A DNA stretch of 64,000 nucleotides from Adiantum capillus-veneris. Taxonomy: Eukaryota > Streptophyta > Polypodiopsida > Polypodiales > Pteridaceae. Of this stretch, positions 1-12,139 are shown piece after piece (position 1 is the stretch's first letter; each line of letters begins with the position of its first letter). The position numbers and the translations under genes were made by a program. Where the stretch lies: contig CM043965.1 of assembly GCA_014529385.2 (NCBI GenBank), forward strand, positions 18,613,412 to 18,677,411. The letters run 5' to 3'. Under the pieces are notes generated by a model, which was not told the DNA's origin, made no database searches, and worked only from the letters and a program-made list of their open reading frames with translations.

Positions 1-1650
1 AGACGTACAGATGCACATCGAGGATGAATACGAAGAAGCAATAAAGATTCGAGTTACACATTTTCTACATTTTCCCAAAATGGCCATGTGTTGTAAATTC
101 TTGATTTATTTCAAGCCATTGTAATATTTTAATGTGTTACAGGCTCAATGGGAGTTCCAAGATGTAAAGAATAGGTTATTTATTGTACCTAGGTAGCAGA
201 TTTAGTAAGTGGTGAAGCCCTAAAGGCCTTGTGCGCCCAGACATTGCATATTTTTACCATAGGTATATAAGGAAATGTGTAAAAGAAATTAGGGCTCTCA
301 AGCTCATTTGTTGAGAGCACTCTTTGGTGAGAGCTCTTGAGGAGTGTGGCTATGGAGTTCTTGAGCTTCTCCTTTCTCATGAGACTTGATTAGCACTAAT
401 CAATGATTCATTCTCTTTCACTATACCTCTCTCATGCTTCTTATGATTTCCTATGATGCTTAGATTAGCTAGATATTAAATAATTAGTGGTTAATTCCTC
501 TCTAATCTTGTGTGATTGCCCTCTTTTGGCTGTGTGTGCATGTAGGTTTGATTGGAGTGTGGTGCTCAATAGATCTATGTGTGTGTGCTTGCGATTAGTG
601 TGTTGCATGATAGGATTAGTGTTGTGTGCATCTTGCAATTGTATTGTGTGTGATTGGGTTGATTAGAGGTGAGAGAAGTGGATGTGAAGATTGCCATTCA
701 TTGTGGCTTAGCTCCTCCATAGGCCGAGAAGCTCACCTCATAGAGTTAAGCATTTGTGTTTCCACAATTAGCTCACTAGCCGTGTGAGTGTATCTTTATT
801 GTTGTCTTTCTCTATCTCTCTCCCTCTCTAACCACATATCTATCTCTACAAATACCTCTATCTCTATATCTATCTTCTTTATATCCTAGTTACCAATCGT
901 AAATTATATACCTCTATCACTATCTTTAGCTTCATCATATCTTAGTTACCAACCAGAACAAGATCCTTCCCTTTATGCTTATATTTTCATAGATGAATAA
1001 CTCACATAACTCCAACTTTATCCCTTTTCATTTTGTGCAATCTCTTAGGATTAATGTATTTCTAAGTCATAAAATTCACTTTCAACAAAGGAATGTACTT
1101 CTTTTTGGACATGAAAGATTTCAAGAAATTATTTTCTCTCACATGTCTCATCTTTTACCACTCCTAGATTATTATAATTCGCTTATTGTGCACATAATTG
1201 TTTTTCTCTAGGGTGTGAGTCTTGCTTGATTTTCCATGAACCAAGAAAACCTATATACAAAACTCATTTCAGTCGCTAGGAAAAATATATACATCATTGT
1301 GATCATTAAATTACAGTTTCAAAAAAAATCAGGGTTTGTTTGGGTGACAAATGTTAGCTACTATAAACACATCAGTAAATCCTTTCATCTTACCTTGATT
1401 AGGTATAGTCTAAGCTTGGATGTTTTCATCGTTGTCCTATTTTGAGCGTACATGAGTGTGTGGAAGAGAGACTTATATGGATGAACTTTAATTGTTCATC
1501 ACCAAATACTAGACTTCATCAAGTGAATCCTTTTCTACCTCCTCACACAAGCTCTCACAGCTAGAGATCCGGTACCTTCCTAGAGAAAGCACACCAACAT
1601 CTCAACATACTTTTGAAGAAACCCAATGTGAAAGAAAGCCAGGGTGAGAG
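1..1650. other. Non-coding, LTR-like sequence with a TATA box
   Basis: I see no convincing gene here. A TATA-like stretch (GGTATATAAGG, about 261-271) followed by pyrimidine-rich and GT-rich sequence to about 870 resembles the promoter and transcribed part of a plant LTR. It lies upstream of the gag remnant near 1680-2890 in the same orientation, so it may be the left end of that decayed element. I found no clear primer-binding site, so the LTR reading is an inference. The short ORFs near 1000-1440 look random. Confidence 0.3.
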
Positions 1651-1679
1651 TTTGTGGGAGTATTGAATGATTAATCAAT

Positions 1680-2890
1680 GCAAGATGGTGTGCATTTTGA
1701 TGTGGCTACAATGCAAATGTTGCAAGCATTTGCTTCATTTATCCAATATTAACATTCTATAGAAAGACAAAAGGTTTCAACAACCAATTCTTTTCAAGCA
1801 GTGTCAACAAAATGGATTAGTTTAATGGGAAAGATGTGACAAAGTACCTTCCCGGATATGCCAAGAAGATGGAATTGCATCAAGTATCAGAAGGTGAAAT
1901 GGTACAAAGCTCTGAATTCAATGTGACTCATGAGAAGAGGGAGCATGTAAGAGAAAATAGAGAAGGGAATGGGGCAAGTTGGAAAGCATTAAAATTGGAC
2001 CTAAAGGAGGATTATTTCATGAAAGATTTAGAGAGAGTTACAAAAGGAACATTTTTGGAATTAATAGCCAACCCAAGGAGGGAATCTCTCCAACATAGTT
2101 TCTTGGGAAATTTGAGCAACACTATTCTTAACTAACAAGGATAGAGGAGGCCACCTTGGAATTAGAGAATACAACTCATCTTACAAGCAACGTAAAAAGA
2201 ACTTCAAGCAAACTTGAAGCTACTACTTGAAGACAAAGATGATAAGCAAGGACTAAAGAATAATTGGAATGACGTTGAAGATGTTGTCTCGTTTCTTGCA
2301 AAGAAACAACAAAAAAGACTCATTATTTCTACTTTGACCTCCTTAGTTCCTTAAAAGATGGTAAAATCTTCTACTATAGCTCCAAAATTTGATGAATCCA
2401 TGCCAGATGAGATTGTGAAAAAGCATGCATGAATTAAAACTAAGACTTCCAAAGCTTGAAGGATGTTGTGTTCTTTAAGGATGGTAAGATCTAATAAAGC
2501 GAGATAGGTCTACCCTTGAGAACTAGTGTTGGGAAGGAAGGAATGTAGAATTTAGTAGAGGATATGTCTTCTAACCATGTTGTATCTGCAGTTGAGGTTG
2601 CTACTTATGGAGCAAAGATCGAGTACTCCAAGGATTTTATGAGTGACGATATGAGATGATGGTAAGTCGTGGAAAAATGTTATAGAATTGTTTAGGAAGG
2701 GAAAGCTTACAAAGGAGATCCTACATGAGGCAGGGAACTGCCTACACCTAGAAACAAAGTAAAATGGTTCAGTGGGCTCATTGTCAATGCATTGCCTACA
2801 TTACAAAATTCCAACAAAAGGAGACTATTGTAGAAGAGAAATACAACCATTTAGTCTTAGAAATAATTGCAAATGGTTGATGGAAACTTG
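1680..2890 (+). pseudogene. Decayed gag of an LTR retrotransposon, interrupted at its right end
   Basis: The longest open piece (1836-2135, 99 aa) has the look of a plant gag N-terminus, with a motif close to FNGKDVTKYLPGYAKKMEL just at and before its start. Charged, coiled-coil-like sequence follows in shifting frames to about 2480. The sequence is cut at 2890 by the 21-kb element, whose other flank (24136-24440) encodes a protease-like fragment. I therefore read both flanks as one old element into which the giant element jumped. Many stops and frameshifts show it is dead. The family is uncertain; a gypsy-type order (gag then protease) is likely. Confidence 0.45.
2886..2890. repeat. Target-site duplication (left) ACTTG
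   Basis: ACTTG immediately precedes the left LTR and recurs exactly after the right LTR (24136-24140). This fixes both ends of the 21-kb element. Confidence 0.92.
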
Positions 2891-3810
2891 TGATAGCAGC
2901 AAGCTAACTCGGATACCATTTTTCGGATCTCTCATTGTAAACCCACTTATTATTTTGATAAATTGGGAATATTGTAACTCTTATTTTTTAAATAAAGTTT
3001 GTAATAGATGAGTCGGGGCTACAAGCTTCCAGATTGTATCAACCTGTCAGTACCCATGTTTAGTTAGAACTCCTAGATTATTAGTTTTCACCACCAAAAA
3101 CCTTGGCTAAGGTATAAAAGCCAATTTTTATAAGTTAATTTAAAGTTTTTGGATAATAAAATACACAACATGAGCTAATGGTGCTCAATTCTCTCCTTCT
3201 AGCGCTTCCTACTCCCTCCCCGATTGTCACATTGCAGTCGTGTTTGCTGCATTGCAACTACAGGTAAGAGCTCTACGCATTGACATAAACACTTCACAAT
3301 ATTTCGTAGCTTTTGGCGTCACCAACCTGCAGCCTAATTTCTTCACAAGTAGGAATTTACACTTCAAAATAAAAAATTAAGGATAGGTGGAGTATTGGGG
3401 CATCATTGCTAAGTATTTAGGTGCATTCTGGGTCGAAAACAACTAGGTCAGAAATCCACTGCTGTTAATAATCGTGATTTTTACACTTGATCTAAAGTGG
3501 GATTTGAGACCATTAGTATGTATGCTTAGGTCTTATAAACATGTCCTAGAAGTTTCATTACGTTTGGATGTCATTTGTTGTTGTAACTGATGTGATCTGT
3601 TTGTCGATGAGCGATTGGCTTTTAGTGATTTCAGTCACTTGAGTGCAGCTTGAGTTAGATGCAAGTTGTTTGTTGTTTTTAGAGAGATTGGCAACCTCTT
3701 GTAGCCTCTATGCACTAGTCAGTCAGCTTCGTCCCATGGATTGACAATTTAATCGTGGTTCTTGCTAAATTTGTAATAAGATAGGAGTGAGGTTAGACAC
3801 CCGTCCCACA
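2891..3810 (+). repeat. Left LTR of the giant gypsy element
   Basis: It starts TGATAGCAGC and ends CCCGTCCCACA. It aligns end to end with 23217-24135, which starts TGTTAGCAGC and ends CCCCTCCCACA. It contains GTTAATAATCGTGATTTTTAC at 3464-3484, a relative of the palindromes that recur in both internal arms. Confidence 0.92.
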
Positions 3811-3812
3811 TT

Positions 3813-3830
3813 TGGTGCCGCTGCTGGAGA
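3813..3830 (+). promoter_or_regulatory. Primer-binding site, tRNA-Asp type
   Basis: TGGTGCCGCTGCTGGAGA lies two bases inside the left LTR. It matches the known plant primer site for tRNA-Asp (TGGCGCCGTTGCCGGGGA) at 14 of 18 positions; all four differences are transitions, as expected of decay. Confidence 0.8.
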
Positions 3831-5660
3831 TTGAAGAGACCTAAACTAGGAAAAAACATGAGCGTTTTGTGAATTTATCTTTTAACTTTCTCTAAGATCT
3901 CCTAGAGTAAAATCTTTCTTTTAGAATCTGCATTGCTTAAGATTGTCGTCTTTTGCTGTGTAGAGGTAGCTTGGAGGTAAGTTGTACTTGCTGAGTGCCT
4001 TTAGGATTGTAGGATTATAGAATTAGATTAGGATTTTAAGAATGATTGATAGACGGGACAAGTGTAAGATCAATGCTCAAAAAACCATAACAAACAAGAA
4101 AACGAGTGTTTGTGGACACTTTCCACAACCCCGTTGCATGAAAACCTAAGAGTAGGGTAAGTAGAATCCATGGTGGATTTTACAACATTGCTCTCTCCAA
4201 AAGAATCATTGTGAGTTGTTATTTGAAGTTACAAAATTTTAGGTCTATGTCTAGAAATAGCATGAAAAGACTCCAGAACACTTAATCCCACTGGAGAGTA
4301 TGCTTAATAAGTTGTATGAACCAGTGGGTAAGCTCAAGGACACATTGAGGTAGAAATTTCAAGAGTTTGCAGGAACTCAGATTATTTACTTTTTCTTGAC
4401 ATTTTAGGAAAAATTAAGTTTTGACTTGATTCATAGGCTTAAAATAGCTCATGAAAAGATTGTCCATTTTATAAAAAAATGTTCATTTTATGCATAAAAT
4501 AAATAATCATGATTATTTACTTTCAGCTCAAAATTGACCAAGGTTGATACCAGTGACTCATTGCACATGTACAGACAACTTTTGTAAAGGCACATTGGAT
4601 TTGGATCACCAAAGTGGCAAAAAACTAGGTAAAACTAAAGTTTGTACTGACTTTTGGAAACTTGAGTGTAAATTGGAAAAAAAATTATCCAAACTTGATG
4701 AAATTTGATTAATAGACTTATATTGATGTGATAGACATGTGTGCATGCTCCCTTGACCAAAAGGATGCAAAAAGTTGCTAGAAGTAAATAATCGTGATTA
4801 TTTACATCTACCCCATTTTCAACTTTTTTGACTAAGTTAGCATACCACTACTTTTACCATGTTGTCATAAGCCCACAAACAAAGATTTGGATCATTGGAT
4901 TGAAAATTGTGACCAAATTTGCAAAGTCAGTCTGCGGACACAAAACTGATGACCATTTGACCAAAAATTGTCCAGACTTGACGCTAGAGACCTTAAGTTG
5001 AGGTGCTTAACAGATCTGTGTCAAGATTGGGACAAAAACTTGTAAAATTTTAGCTAGAGTGCGATTATTTACATCTACTTCAAAAATTGACAATCTTGCA
5101 CATTTGAGTATACCACAAGGTCAAGCATATCAAGTAGACCACACAAATCAATTTTGGCAAAATTTGGATCACAAAAGTGAGACTTAAGCCAGATTCTTGA
5201 AAATAGAGTCTGGGGACACGAAACAATTGATAAACTTGAACAAATTTTGTCCAATTTATGAAACTTGTTCAGGGACCTTAATAGGTTGTACACTTGGAAA
5301 ATCAAGCCAAAAAGTGCAAAAAATTAACAAAAGTAAATAATCGCAATTATTTACTATTGCTACACACAGACACCAATTTTGACTTTTGAACTTGTACAAT
5401 GTTAGATCAACATAATACAAGGCCACCGGGAAATTTTGGGTTCAATCGGATCCAAATTGGTACATATTCACTCAGTTTCCACGTTGCAAATTAATCCTTT
5501 GATTTTTTGCCAAAGTCGAGTATGAAAATCTCAATTGTTGACTAAATTAGCTCGAATTGAAGTGATACACATAGACCAATCACAATAGTTAGCAAAAATT
5601 ACACAGTCTTTGTGAAAGAATAGCTAACTTGATCAAAATTGTACAAGAATGAGGTTGTAG
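3831..5660 (+). repeat. 5' untranslated arm with ~280-bp diverged tandem units, each with a near-palindrome
   Basis: No gene is visible. Near-palindromes occur at 4501-4518 (AAATAATCATGATTATTT, perfect), 4784-4805, 5061-5072 (half) and 5333-5354, spaced 283, 277 and 272 bp. Between them, phrases such as TTGGATCA, GGGGACAC/GCGGACAC, AATTGTCC and GAGACCTTAA recur in the same order, so these are diverged tandem copies. The same motif at similar spacing reappears in the 3' arm (17491, 17775, 18061) and once in each LTR. Confidence 0.75.
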
Positions 5661-5661
5661 C

Positions 5662-6072
5662 TTGATAGAAATTGCAATCCAGTCAAGTGAAAATTGCCAA
5701 CAAGTCAATCCAAAGGTAAGTACTCTATCCAGGGCTTCACGTGTAATAGCAAATCAAGGCATACTTGGAGAAACTTCCAGTAGAGTATCCACCAAAGAAA
5801 GCGTGAATCAAGGCAATTCCTTGCACACTATTCTTGAAGAAGTCTCAACAGACACTTTTTCAGATTCAATATCTGCAATGTCTTCCTATTCGACTCACTC
5901 AAAAATCAGAACAACAATGCGCTACAAGCATATACTCTCTTTTTATAAGACTAATCACCATGGAGCTCAGATTTACCTAGATCCTAACGACGAAGAGTAT
6001 GCTATTTGCATTGATGACCATGGTATTGAGTTCAAAGAAGAGATCAGGGCAAACAAACAAGTAAAAACGTAA
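5662..6072 (+). CDS. Upstream ORF of the giant element, unknown function
   Basis: An open frame of about 136 codons lies between the palindrome-rich 5' arm and gag. The frame opens at TTG; the first ATG is far inside, so the true start is unclear, or the segment may be the start of a degenerate gag precursor. It is Ser/Thr/Glu-rich in the first half. The second half, with segments such as YLDPNDEEYAICIDDHG, looks more folded. I do not recognise it. Ogre-like elements are known for an extra ORF before gag, so this could be its counterpart, but I see no motif that proves it. Confidence 0.4.
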   Translation: MIEIAIQSSENCQQVNPKVSTLSRASRVIANQGILGETSSRVSTKESVNQGNSLHTILEEVSTDTFSDSISAMSSYSTHSKIRTTMRYKHILSFYKTNHHGAQIYLDPNDEEYAICIDDHGIEFKEEIRANKQVKT

Positions 6073-6345
6073 ATGGATAGAAACGAAACTCAGTATTTAC
6101 AAGTCAAAAACCCTGACGTGATAGACAAATGGGGTTGAAGTAAACACCATAATTCCATATATGGCAACAAAAGAAGGACCTTCAAATTTAGAATTTCAGG
6201 GATACGATCAAGTTGATTTGAAGCCTTTGAAACGGCTTAGTATGGATAATCCTCGTAGCTCGGATCGGAGTTCTATTGTTGGGAGGATAGAAATGTAAAA
6301 GATCTTCTGTGGACTTCACATGCCAAATCAGGACAACTAACACCC

Positions 6346-8080
6346 ATGAAGATCATCTATATCCTCAAGATCAAGGGTAACGGATCATCAAACCTACCAA
6401 CCTACCTGTTTAGTTATTTTTATAACAATAATTTTGTTATGATGAATCCTAAGGAGGTGGAACCAACCAAATACCAAGGGTATTCCATAAGGGATTGGAT
6501 ATTAGACCAAGGACCAAAAACTAATCCAAGAGATGAACATCGTTAGAGATCTTCTGAGAGTAATGTTAAGAAACCAAAAACCACCTCATCGCAAAGAAAA
6601 TCGGGTGACACTAAAGCCAATCGCAGGCTACATGAGTCACTATTTCCAACAGACTGGTTTGAAGGACTTGTAATAGGAACAACTGCCAGAAGACCTGGAG
6701 TTGAACCAAATAGATGTGTCAAACCAGCTGATTTTCAGAAATGGGTCAAAACATACAATGGATCTAGGGATCCATACGACCACTTAGCAAGCTTCAATTT
6801 CCATACTCAATTCGAGGGTTTGGAATGACATAGAAGGAAAAGTATTAACATGATTCCAAAACATTCCACCAAGGTCAATCATGGACTTGAATACATTAGC
6901 TCAAGGATTTGTAGTTGCTTGTTCCAAAACGGGGATCGAACACAATACAAGGACTCAAATATATAGCTTTAAATTGAAACAAGGTGAGTCTATTAGGGAT
7001 TGTGCAACTCGAATGAAACAATACATTGTCAGATGCCCAAGGCTAGAGATACCTGCAAAAGAACGACTAGTATCATTGTATCTAGAGGGACTGCTAAACA
7101 AAGAACTTCATGCTATGTTGTATAGCAAGAAGCATACAACCCTAGAAGAGTGTGTGTCGGATGCTATTGACTTAGGAGACAATTATGATATTTTCAACAA
7201 AGAAGATGTCCATAAAGATAATCAAAGTGAGAAAACAACATCCACCAAACCAACTCAAGTGGAACGGCTGCTGCAACACCACTTTCAGCCATAGAAGACA
7301 TGCTCAAATGCATGAATGACATGATGAATAACATGCAAAAAGCACATATGAGGGGACCAGGACAAGGGATATCTCAACAGGGACAACCAATTAGGTCGTA
7401 TAAACGGTGTTCAATTGAGGGTAAATGGACCAACCATGAGACCAATGAGTGCTACTACCGACCAAAGTATGATGGGAATGTTCAGTACGTGCCCATGAGG
7501 CCACAAGGACAACCCATGTACAAATACCAGCCTAACATGGCCTCAACTCAAAGACCACCTATGGGTATTGAAAGACCTTAACCCGTGTTGGATCAACAAC
7601 CTCTGTATCTAGGAAATAATGCAGTGCATGTAAAGTACATGCATCCAGAGGGAGTTATAGATGAATAAGCACTAGTGCCTGTTACACCCTATGCTAAGCC
7701 TAGTCCATCTACATTAATGGTAGAAGGAGATTGGTATAATTTACATCCACCATAAATGGAAGAACATGTGACTTATGCTCCACCAGAGCTTGCACCAATG
7801 CATTATGTGGCTAATCAAGGTGTTAGAACTCCTATGGCAAGACCCATGATTAAGCCAAGAACGGAAAATTGTCATAAATGTGGTGTAGATGACCATTAGA
7901 AAAATAAATGCCCAGAGCCTGACAAAAACCTCAAGCCAGTTGAAGCTTATTGCATACTATGTTGAAAAAAGAGAGGACACTTTCCGGAAGATTGTCCTAA
8001 AAATCCTTTAAACAAGGGTAGAATAGTAGTTAACATAGTCCAAGTGATACCTAGTAGCTCATCTGAGAGTGAACCGATTG
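6346..8080 (+). pseudogene. gag of the giant gypsy element (broken)
   Basis: The capsid-like region is read in two frames. Before about 6830 the frame carries a PADFQKWVKTYNG segment followed by YDHLASFNFHTQFEGL. After a shift, 6881-7294 (137 aa) carries the typical retrotransposon gag stretch ending RLVSLYLEGLLNKELHAM. The 7300-7581 piece is a Gln/Pro/Met-rich linker. Two nucleocapsid-like CCHC knuckles follow: CHKCGVDDH at 7869-7910, whose next codon is a stop, and CILC...GHFPEDC near 7950-8000, also with one in-frame stop. Gag would build the virus-like particle and bind RNA. Several stops and at least two frameshifts make this copy non-functional. Confidence 0.75.
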
Positions 8081-9120
8081 TTCCAATCAAGATAATCACC
8101 AGAGGCGAGGCTAATAAAAAGAAACATAACTCCTCTGATGAATCAAAGAAAACAAAAATTGTCTCTCAAAAGACAAAAGAAGCAGAAGCAAGAGGTATGA
8201 AATGAGAAAACAGAAACAATGGGCTGAAATCGAGGAGAAAGAAAAGAAGATATTCCAAGAAAAGGTAAAAGAAGCTGGAAGTGAAATCAAAGAAACCATT
8301 GTGAAATCTGGAGGATCAATTTTGGTTGACAAATTCTTTTTGCCTATTAATGCAGCCTTGGAAGCCTACCAACCAGGCCAAAACATAGAAAACAAATGAA
8401 AAAACTATCCTTCTCCAGGCATGGAAGCAACTAAGCTTGGATCTTATAAAATTTGGTAAGAATCGCTCAAGAAATGCTGGAAAAACAAAAACCCAAGCTC
8501 AAAAGTATGGAAAAACCTGAGGAGCTTGTGGTACGAGACAATCAAGAAAAATCCAAAGTGGTGGTAGAATCCCACATTGAACCAAAAGAGCCAGAACTTA
8601 TAGTGCCAGAGAGCGAAGGTTCCTTAAACGGAATTCCATTCGTAGAAGAAGATTGGCCAGGACACTTATGGGAAAAAGTTAGAGAGACAATGATCGGAGT
8701 CTAACTCTAAAATCAGCTCCTATAGAGGAAGTTTGGTTAGACAATCTACCTCCTGATATGGAAATGGATGTACAATCCTTGTGTGGGGATTGTGGGTTTA
8801 AAGCTTCAAGAATGTCTAAACCATTGACCTTGAAAACATTACCCTCTTACTTGGGAGATAACGAAGATGAATCCATAGTGTGCAAGACTACTCAAGTAAA
8901 AGGACGGAACAGACCCTAGAAGTAGACAACCTCCATTCAACATGTCAACATCCATCCAATGCACTCTTACTTTGGAAGAACTATTAAAAATCAGACCATG
9001 TCTATAAAATGATCTACAAAAAACCCTAGACAAGGTGGGGATAATGGGACTAATCGCAAAAAAATTAGGAAAATTAAAACACGAAATGGACAACAAAGAG
9101 ATTGGATTTGTTCCAATGAA
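8081..9120 (+). pseudogene. Gag-protease linker of the giant element (Lys/Glu-rich, broken)
   Basis: Two open pieces, 8202-8399 (65 aa, Lys/Glu-rich coiled-coil-like start, then a more hydrophobic tail) and 8453-8704 (83 aa, Pro/Glu-rich), lie in the position of the gag-pol linker. Reading continues in other frames to about 8930. There is no catalytic motif. The segment probably belonged to one gag-pol polyprotein before decay. Confidence 0.45.
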
Positions 9121-9129
9121 CAAAGTTGG

Positions 9130-9646
9130 AGAATAGGAAGAAGGGAACACAACCCTTCCACTGAAATATAATGACAAAGAAACCATGGCAATACTGGATA
9201 GTGGAGCAAGCATAGCCATAGCGACAAAAGCAGTATGAGAATCCTCGGGATAGCCAGACATTAGACAATCTCGAATGAAATTGCAATTGGCTGATGGACA
9301 CATTGAAAGACCATTAGGACTGCTTGAAAAAGTGATAGTTAATTCTTGTGGGATTAAATATCAACACACTTTTTCCATAGTAGACTTTGGGAAGAAACTC
9401 AATTATGAAATCATATTGGGAAGGCCTTTCATGCGACAAGTACAACTCATCCAAGATTGGGGAAACAATTATCTGTACTTGAAGCAAGTGGGATCAATAA
9501 CAAGGGTTAATCTAAAAGATCATACTTATAGAGATGTCATGAAAACACCCATACAAGAGTTTGATTTAGTCTCTTCGATTAAAACTAAGCTTCCATCTTG
9601 GTTGTGCGGAGCTTCAGAAAACGTAAGCTTAAAAAAAGAAGAATAG
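9130..9646 (+). pseudogene. Retropepsin (aspartic protease) domain of the giant element
   Basis: The active-site triad DSG is at 9197-9205, inside the motif AILDSGASIAIATK. Two stop codons follow shortly after. The open frame 9275-9646 (123 aa) then carries the rest of the fold, including the flap-like region and the conserved C-terminal ILGRPFM at about 9414. The enzyme would cut the gag-pol polyprotein. It lies between gag and RT, the usual gypsy place. It is distinct from the second protease-like domain at about 13743-14213. Confidence 0.8.
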
Positions 9647-9861
9647 AAATGGATTGCACAGATGAAGCATATATACCTGAACCCTTTCCAAAGCATTTGT
9701 TTGAGCCATTTGAGTGGAATCAAATTTTTAACGACAATGGATGTATGTGTGAATACGTCTATGCCTACTCAATTTTGCAATGAGGACGGCTACGACATAA
9801 TTTCCATCCAAATGATCTCAACCCTCCACAATGAAAAGACAAAATTCAGGAAACCAAGGAC

Positions 9862-10254
9862 TTGACAAAATCTCAACAAGTCTTTTCAGACCTCTACTAC
9901 GATGCAGCAGATGAGGTAGAAGATCATCCAGCTACCTCAGATGATTCGGGGTCGAAAAAAGAACATGTGAGAGCTAAGCTACTCATGAAAGGATGGGAGA
10001 AAAAGTTTTTTGACTTTCCTAACCAAAAATTGAGAAGGCGAAAAAGAGACACTAGAAATTTGAAAGCTAGACCTATGCCATCAGCCTCCAGTAGAACACA
10101 GTTCCCGATGCAGATAGATGCAAATGATTCTGTCAAGGACAAAATCACTGGCAGATATCCTTCAAACAAAAATTCAAAAATGTCAAAAACATCTAGAAAA
10201 ATGAGGAAGGATACTCAACCAAAGCCAAAAAACAGGACAAGGAGTCAACCATGA
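9862..10254 (+). CDS. Basic linker between protease and RT, unknown
   Basis: An open frame of 130 codons, with acidic sequence at the start and strongly basic, Lys/Arg/Ser-rich sequence after it (KLRRRKRDTRN near residues 53-63). It has no recognisable domain. It lies where Ogre-type elements have a PR-RT spacer or intron. I see no strong splice signals here and take it as polyprotein linker. Confidence 0.4.
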   Translation: MTKSQQVFSDLYYDAADEVEDHPATSDDSGSKKEHVRAKLLMKGWEKKFFDFPNQKLRRRKRDTRNLKARPMPSASSRTQFPMQIDANDSVKDKITGRYPSNKNSKMSKTSRKMRKDTQPKPKNRTRSQP

Positions 10255-10479
10255 CAGGAGTTTAGCGAAAAAAGAAGTATCAAGAGTTGAAAAAGGCTCT
10301 AAAGGAGATATATACAATTGAAATGGAAACCACTAAAGAAGAGGGTAAAGATGTAATGAGTGTTCCATCCCATTACAAGAAAAATATTCTCCAAGATTAA
10401 AAAATCATAGTTGAACAACCTGTTAGAGAACTACAAAAATAGGGCGAGTCCTACGAAGGACCTGAGAACGCAAAAAAGA

Positions 10480-11450
10480 TAGATCTGGCTGAACCAAGAG
10501 AAGAGCTTAGGCCTGCCTACATTGCAAATGACCTAACAGAATAATAAGAAGAAAACCGAGATATCTTTGCTTGGTCTTACAACGATCTCAAGGGTGTTGA
10601 TCTAGAAATCTGTCAACATATCATACCCATGAGAGATGATGCCAAACCAAGTAGACAAAGGCCATACACATACAATGAAACATTTTCTAGGAAGATCAAA
10701 GAAGAGATTGAACAACTAAAGGAAGCCAAATTCATTTATGAAATTGAACACACAGATTGGATGTCTCCAATTGTGATAGTACCCAAGAAGAATGGAAACT
10801 TACGAGTGTGTTTCAACCTCAAAAAAGTGAATGCAGCTACCATTAGAGATAACTTGTTTCTTGCAATCACTGAGCATGTTTTAGAACGAGTTGTAGGGAA
10901 AGAATCTTAGAGATTCTTAGATGGATTTTCGGGATACAATGAAGTTTTGGTTGACCCAAAAGATCAGCATAAAACTGCTTTTGCAACGAAATGGGGTATT
11001 TTACCTATCGGGTTATGCCTTTTGGGTTAAGTAATGCTCCTACCACCTTTCAAAGATTGATGAGCCATGCTTTTAAAGAATATCCAAGGAAATTCTTGCA
11101 AGTTTATATGGATGATCTATGCGTACATTCATCAATCCGGGCTGATGATTTTGAAACTTAAAAAAGGTATTCAAAAAATGTAAACTTTATAGGATTTGTT
11201 TAAATCCTGAAAAGTGCACATTCATGGGTAGACAAGGAAAAATTCTTGGACATATAGTGTCTAAAAATGGCATAGCTACTAATATGGATAAAATTCATGG
11301 TATTGCTGATTTGCCTAGATTGACAATAGTCTAGGGGGTTCAAGCCTTCATGGGACATTGTGGATATTATAGACGATTCATTTACATGTGCTCTATAATT
11401 GCAAAACCCATGTATAGCTTGATTACACACTTTGAGTGGACTGATGCGTG
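10480..11450 (+). pseudogene. Reverse transcriptase domain of the giant gypsy element
   Basis: The frame from about 10480 to 11000 carries standard gypsy RT blocks: MSPIVIVPKKNGNLRVCFN, then FLDGFSGYNEV (about 10915), DPKDQHKTAFAT. After a frameshift near 11005 comes [17 protein letters not shown], then the catalytic YMDDL at 11105-11119. A stop lies between VGKES and RFLDGF (10908), and more stops follow after 11160. The catalytic aspartates of YMDD are intact even though the reading frame is lost. RT would copy the element RNA from the tRNA primer. Confidence 0.88.
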
Positions 11451-11499
11451 TTAAGAATCCTTCATGAAGCTTAAGAAAGCTCTCACCTCAGCTCCAATA

Positions 11500-12102
11500 T
11501 TGAAAGCACCAGATTGGAATAAGATATTTTACATACATGTAGATGCTTCCAATTTTTCCATTGGGTGTATACTAGCTCAACCAGGAGACGGGAAAATTCA
11601 TTTTTCTATTTCTTATGCTAGCTGACAGTTGAACATGGTGAAAAGGAATTATACCACCACAAAAAGGGAAGGATTATGAATGATCTATGTCATAAAAAAG
11701 TATAGACATTACCTATTAGAAGACAAATTTATACTCTTTGTGGACCACCAAGCCTTATTCTACTTGGTCAACAAGCCATGTATCACAGGAAAAATAGTAA
11801 GATGGTTCATCATTCTTCTGGAATTTGATTTCATTGTTGTTGTAAAAAAGGGCACTACTCATCAAAGAGCATATCATTTGTCTAGGATTATTTCAAGGGA
11901 GCCACCTAAGAGAGTAGACAATCACCTACCATATGCATATTTGTTCTCCGTGGAAATGATACCTCGATGGTCGGAAAATATGGTATCATTGATGACCATA
12001 GCTCAAGTGGATTCACAAATAACACTTCCTTTTACCATCGGATTAATTGAGAAATCGGCTATGTATCAACTACTAGCTGGGAGACTATACAAAAGAAATT
12101 GA
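11500..12102 (+). pseudogene. RNase H domain of the giant gypsy element
   Basis: IFYIHVDASNFSIGCILAQ (from about 11527) gives the first acidic residue block of a gypsy RNase H. After a stop, the 11680-12102 frame has FVDHQALFYLVNK and, near the end, AYHLSR. The last motif is normally ADxLSR, so its aspartate is replaced by Tyr here. The domain would degrade RNA in the RNA-DNA hybrid. The segment after 11900 is a linker towards integrase. I could not see a clear second (archaeal-type) RNase H as known in Tat elements. Confidence 0.75.
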
Positions 12103-12139
12103 GAAGGAATATTTCTCTTCTACATTAATCCTGAAGAGA

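Noticed and set aside
4501-5354. CRISPR-like array (regular repeats with spacers)
   Set aside because: Only four diverged palindromes at ~280-bp spacing within a eukaryotic retrotransposon leader; spacers are related to each other and far too long.
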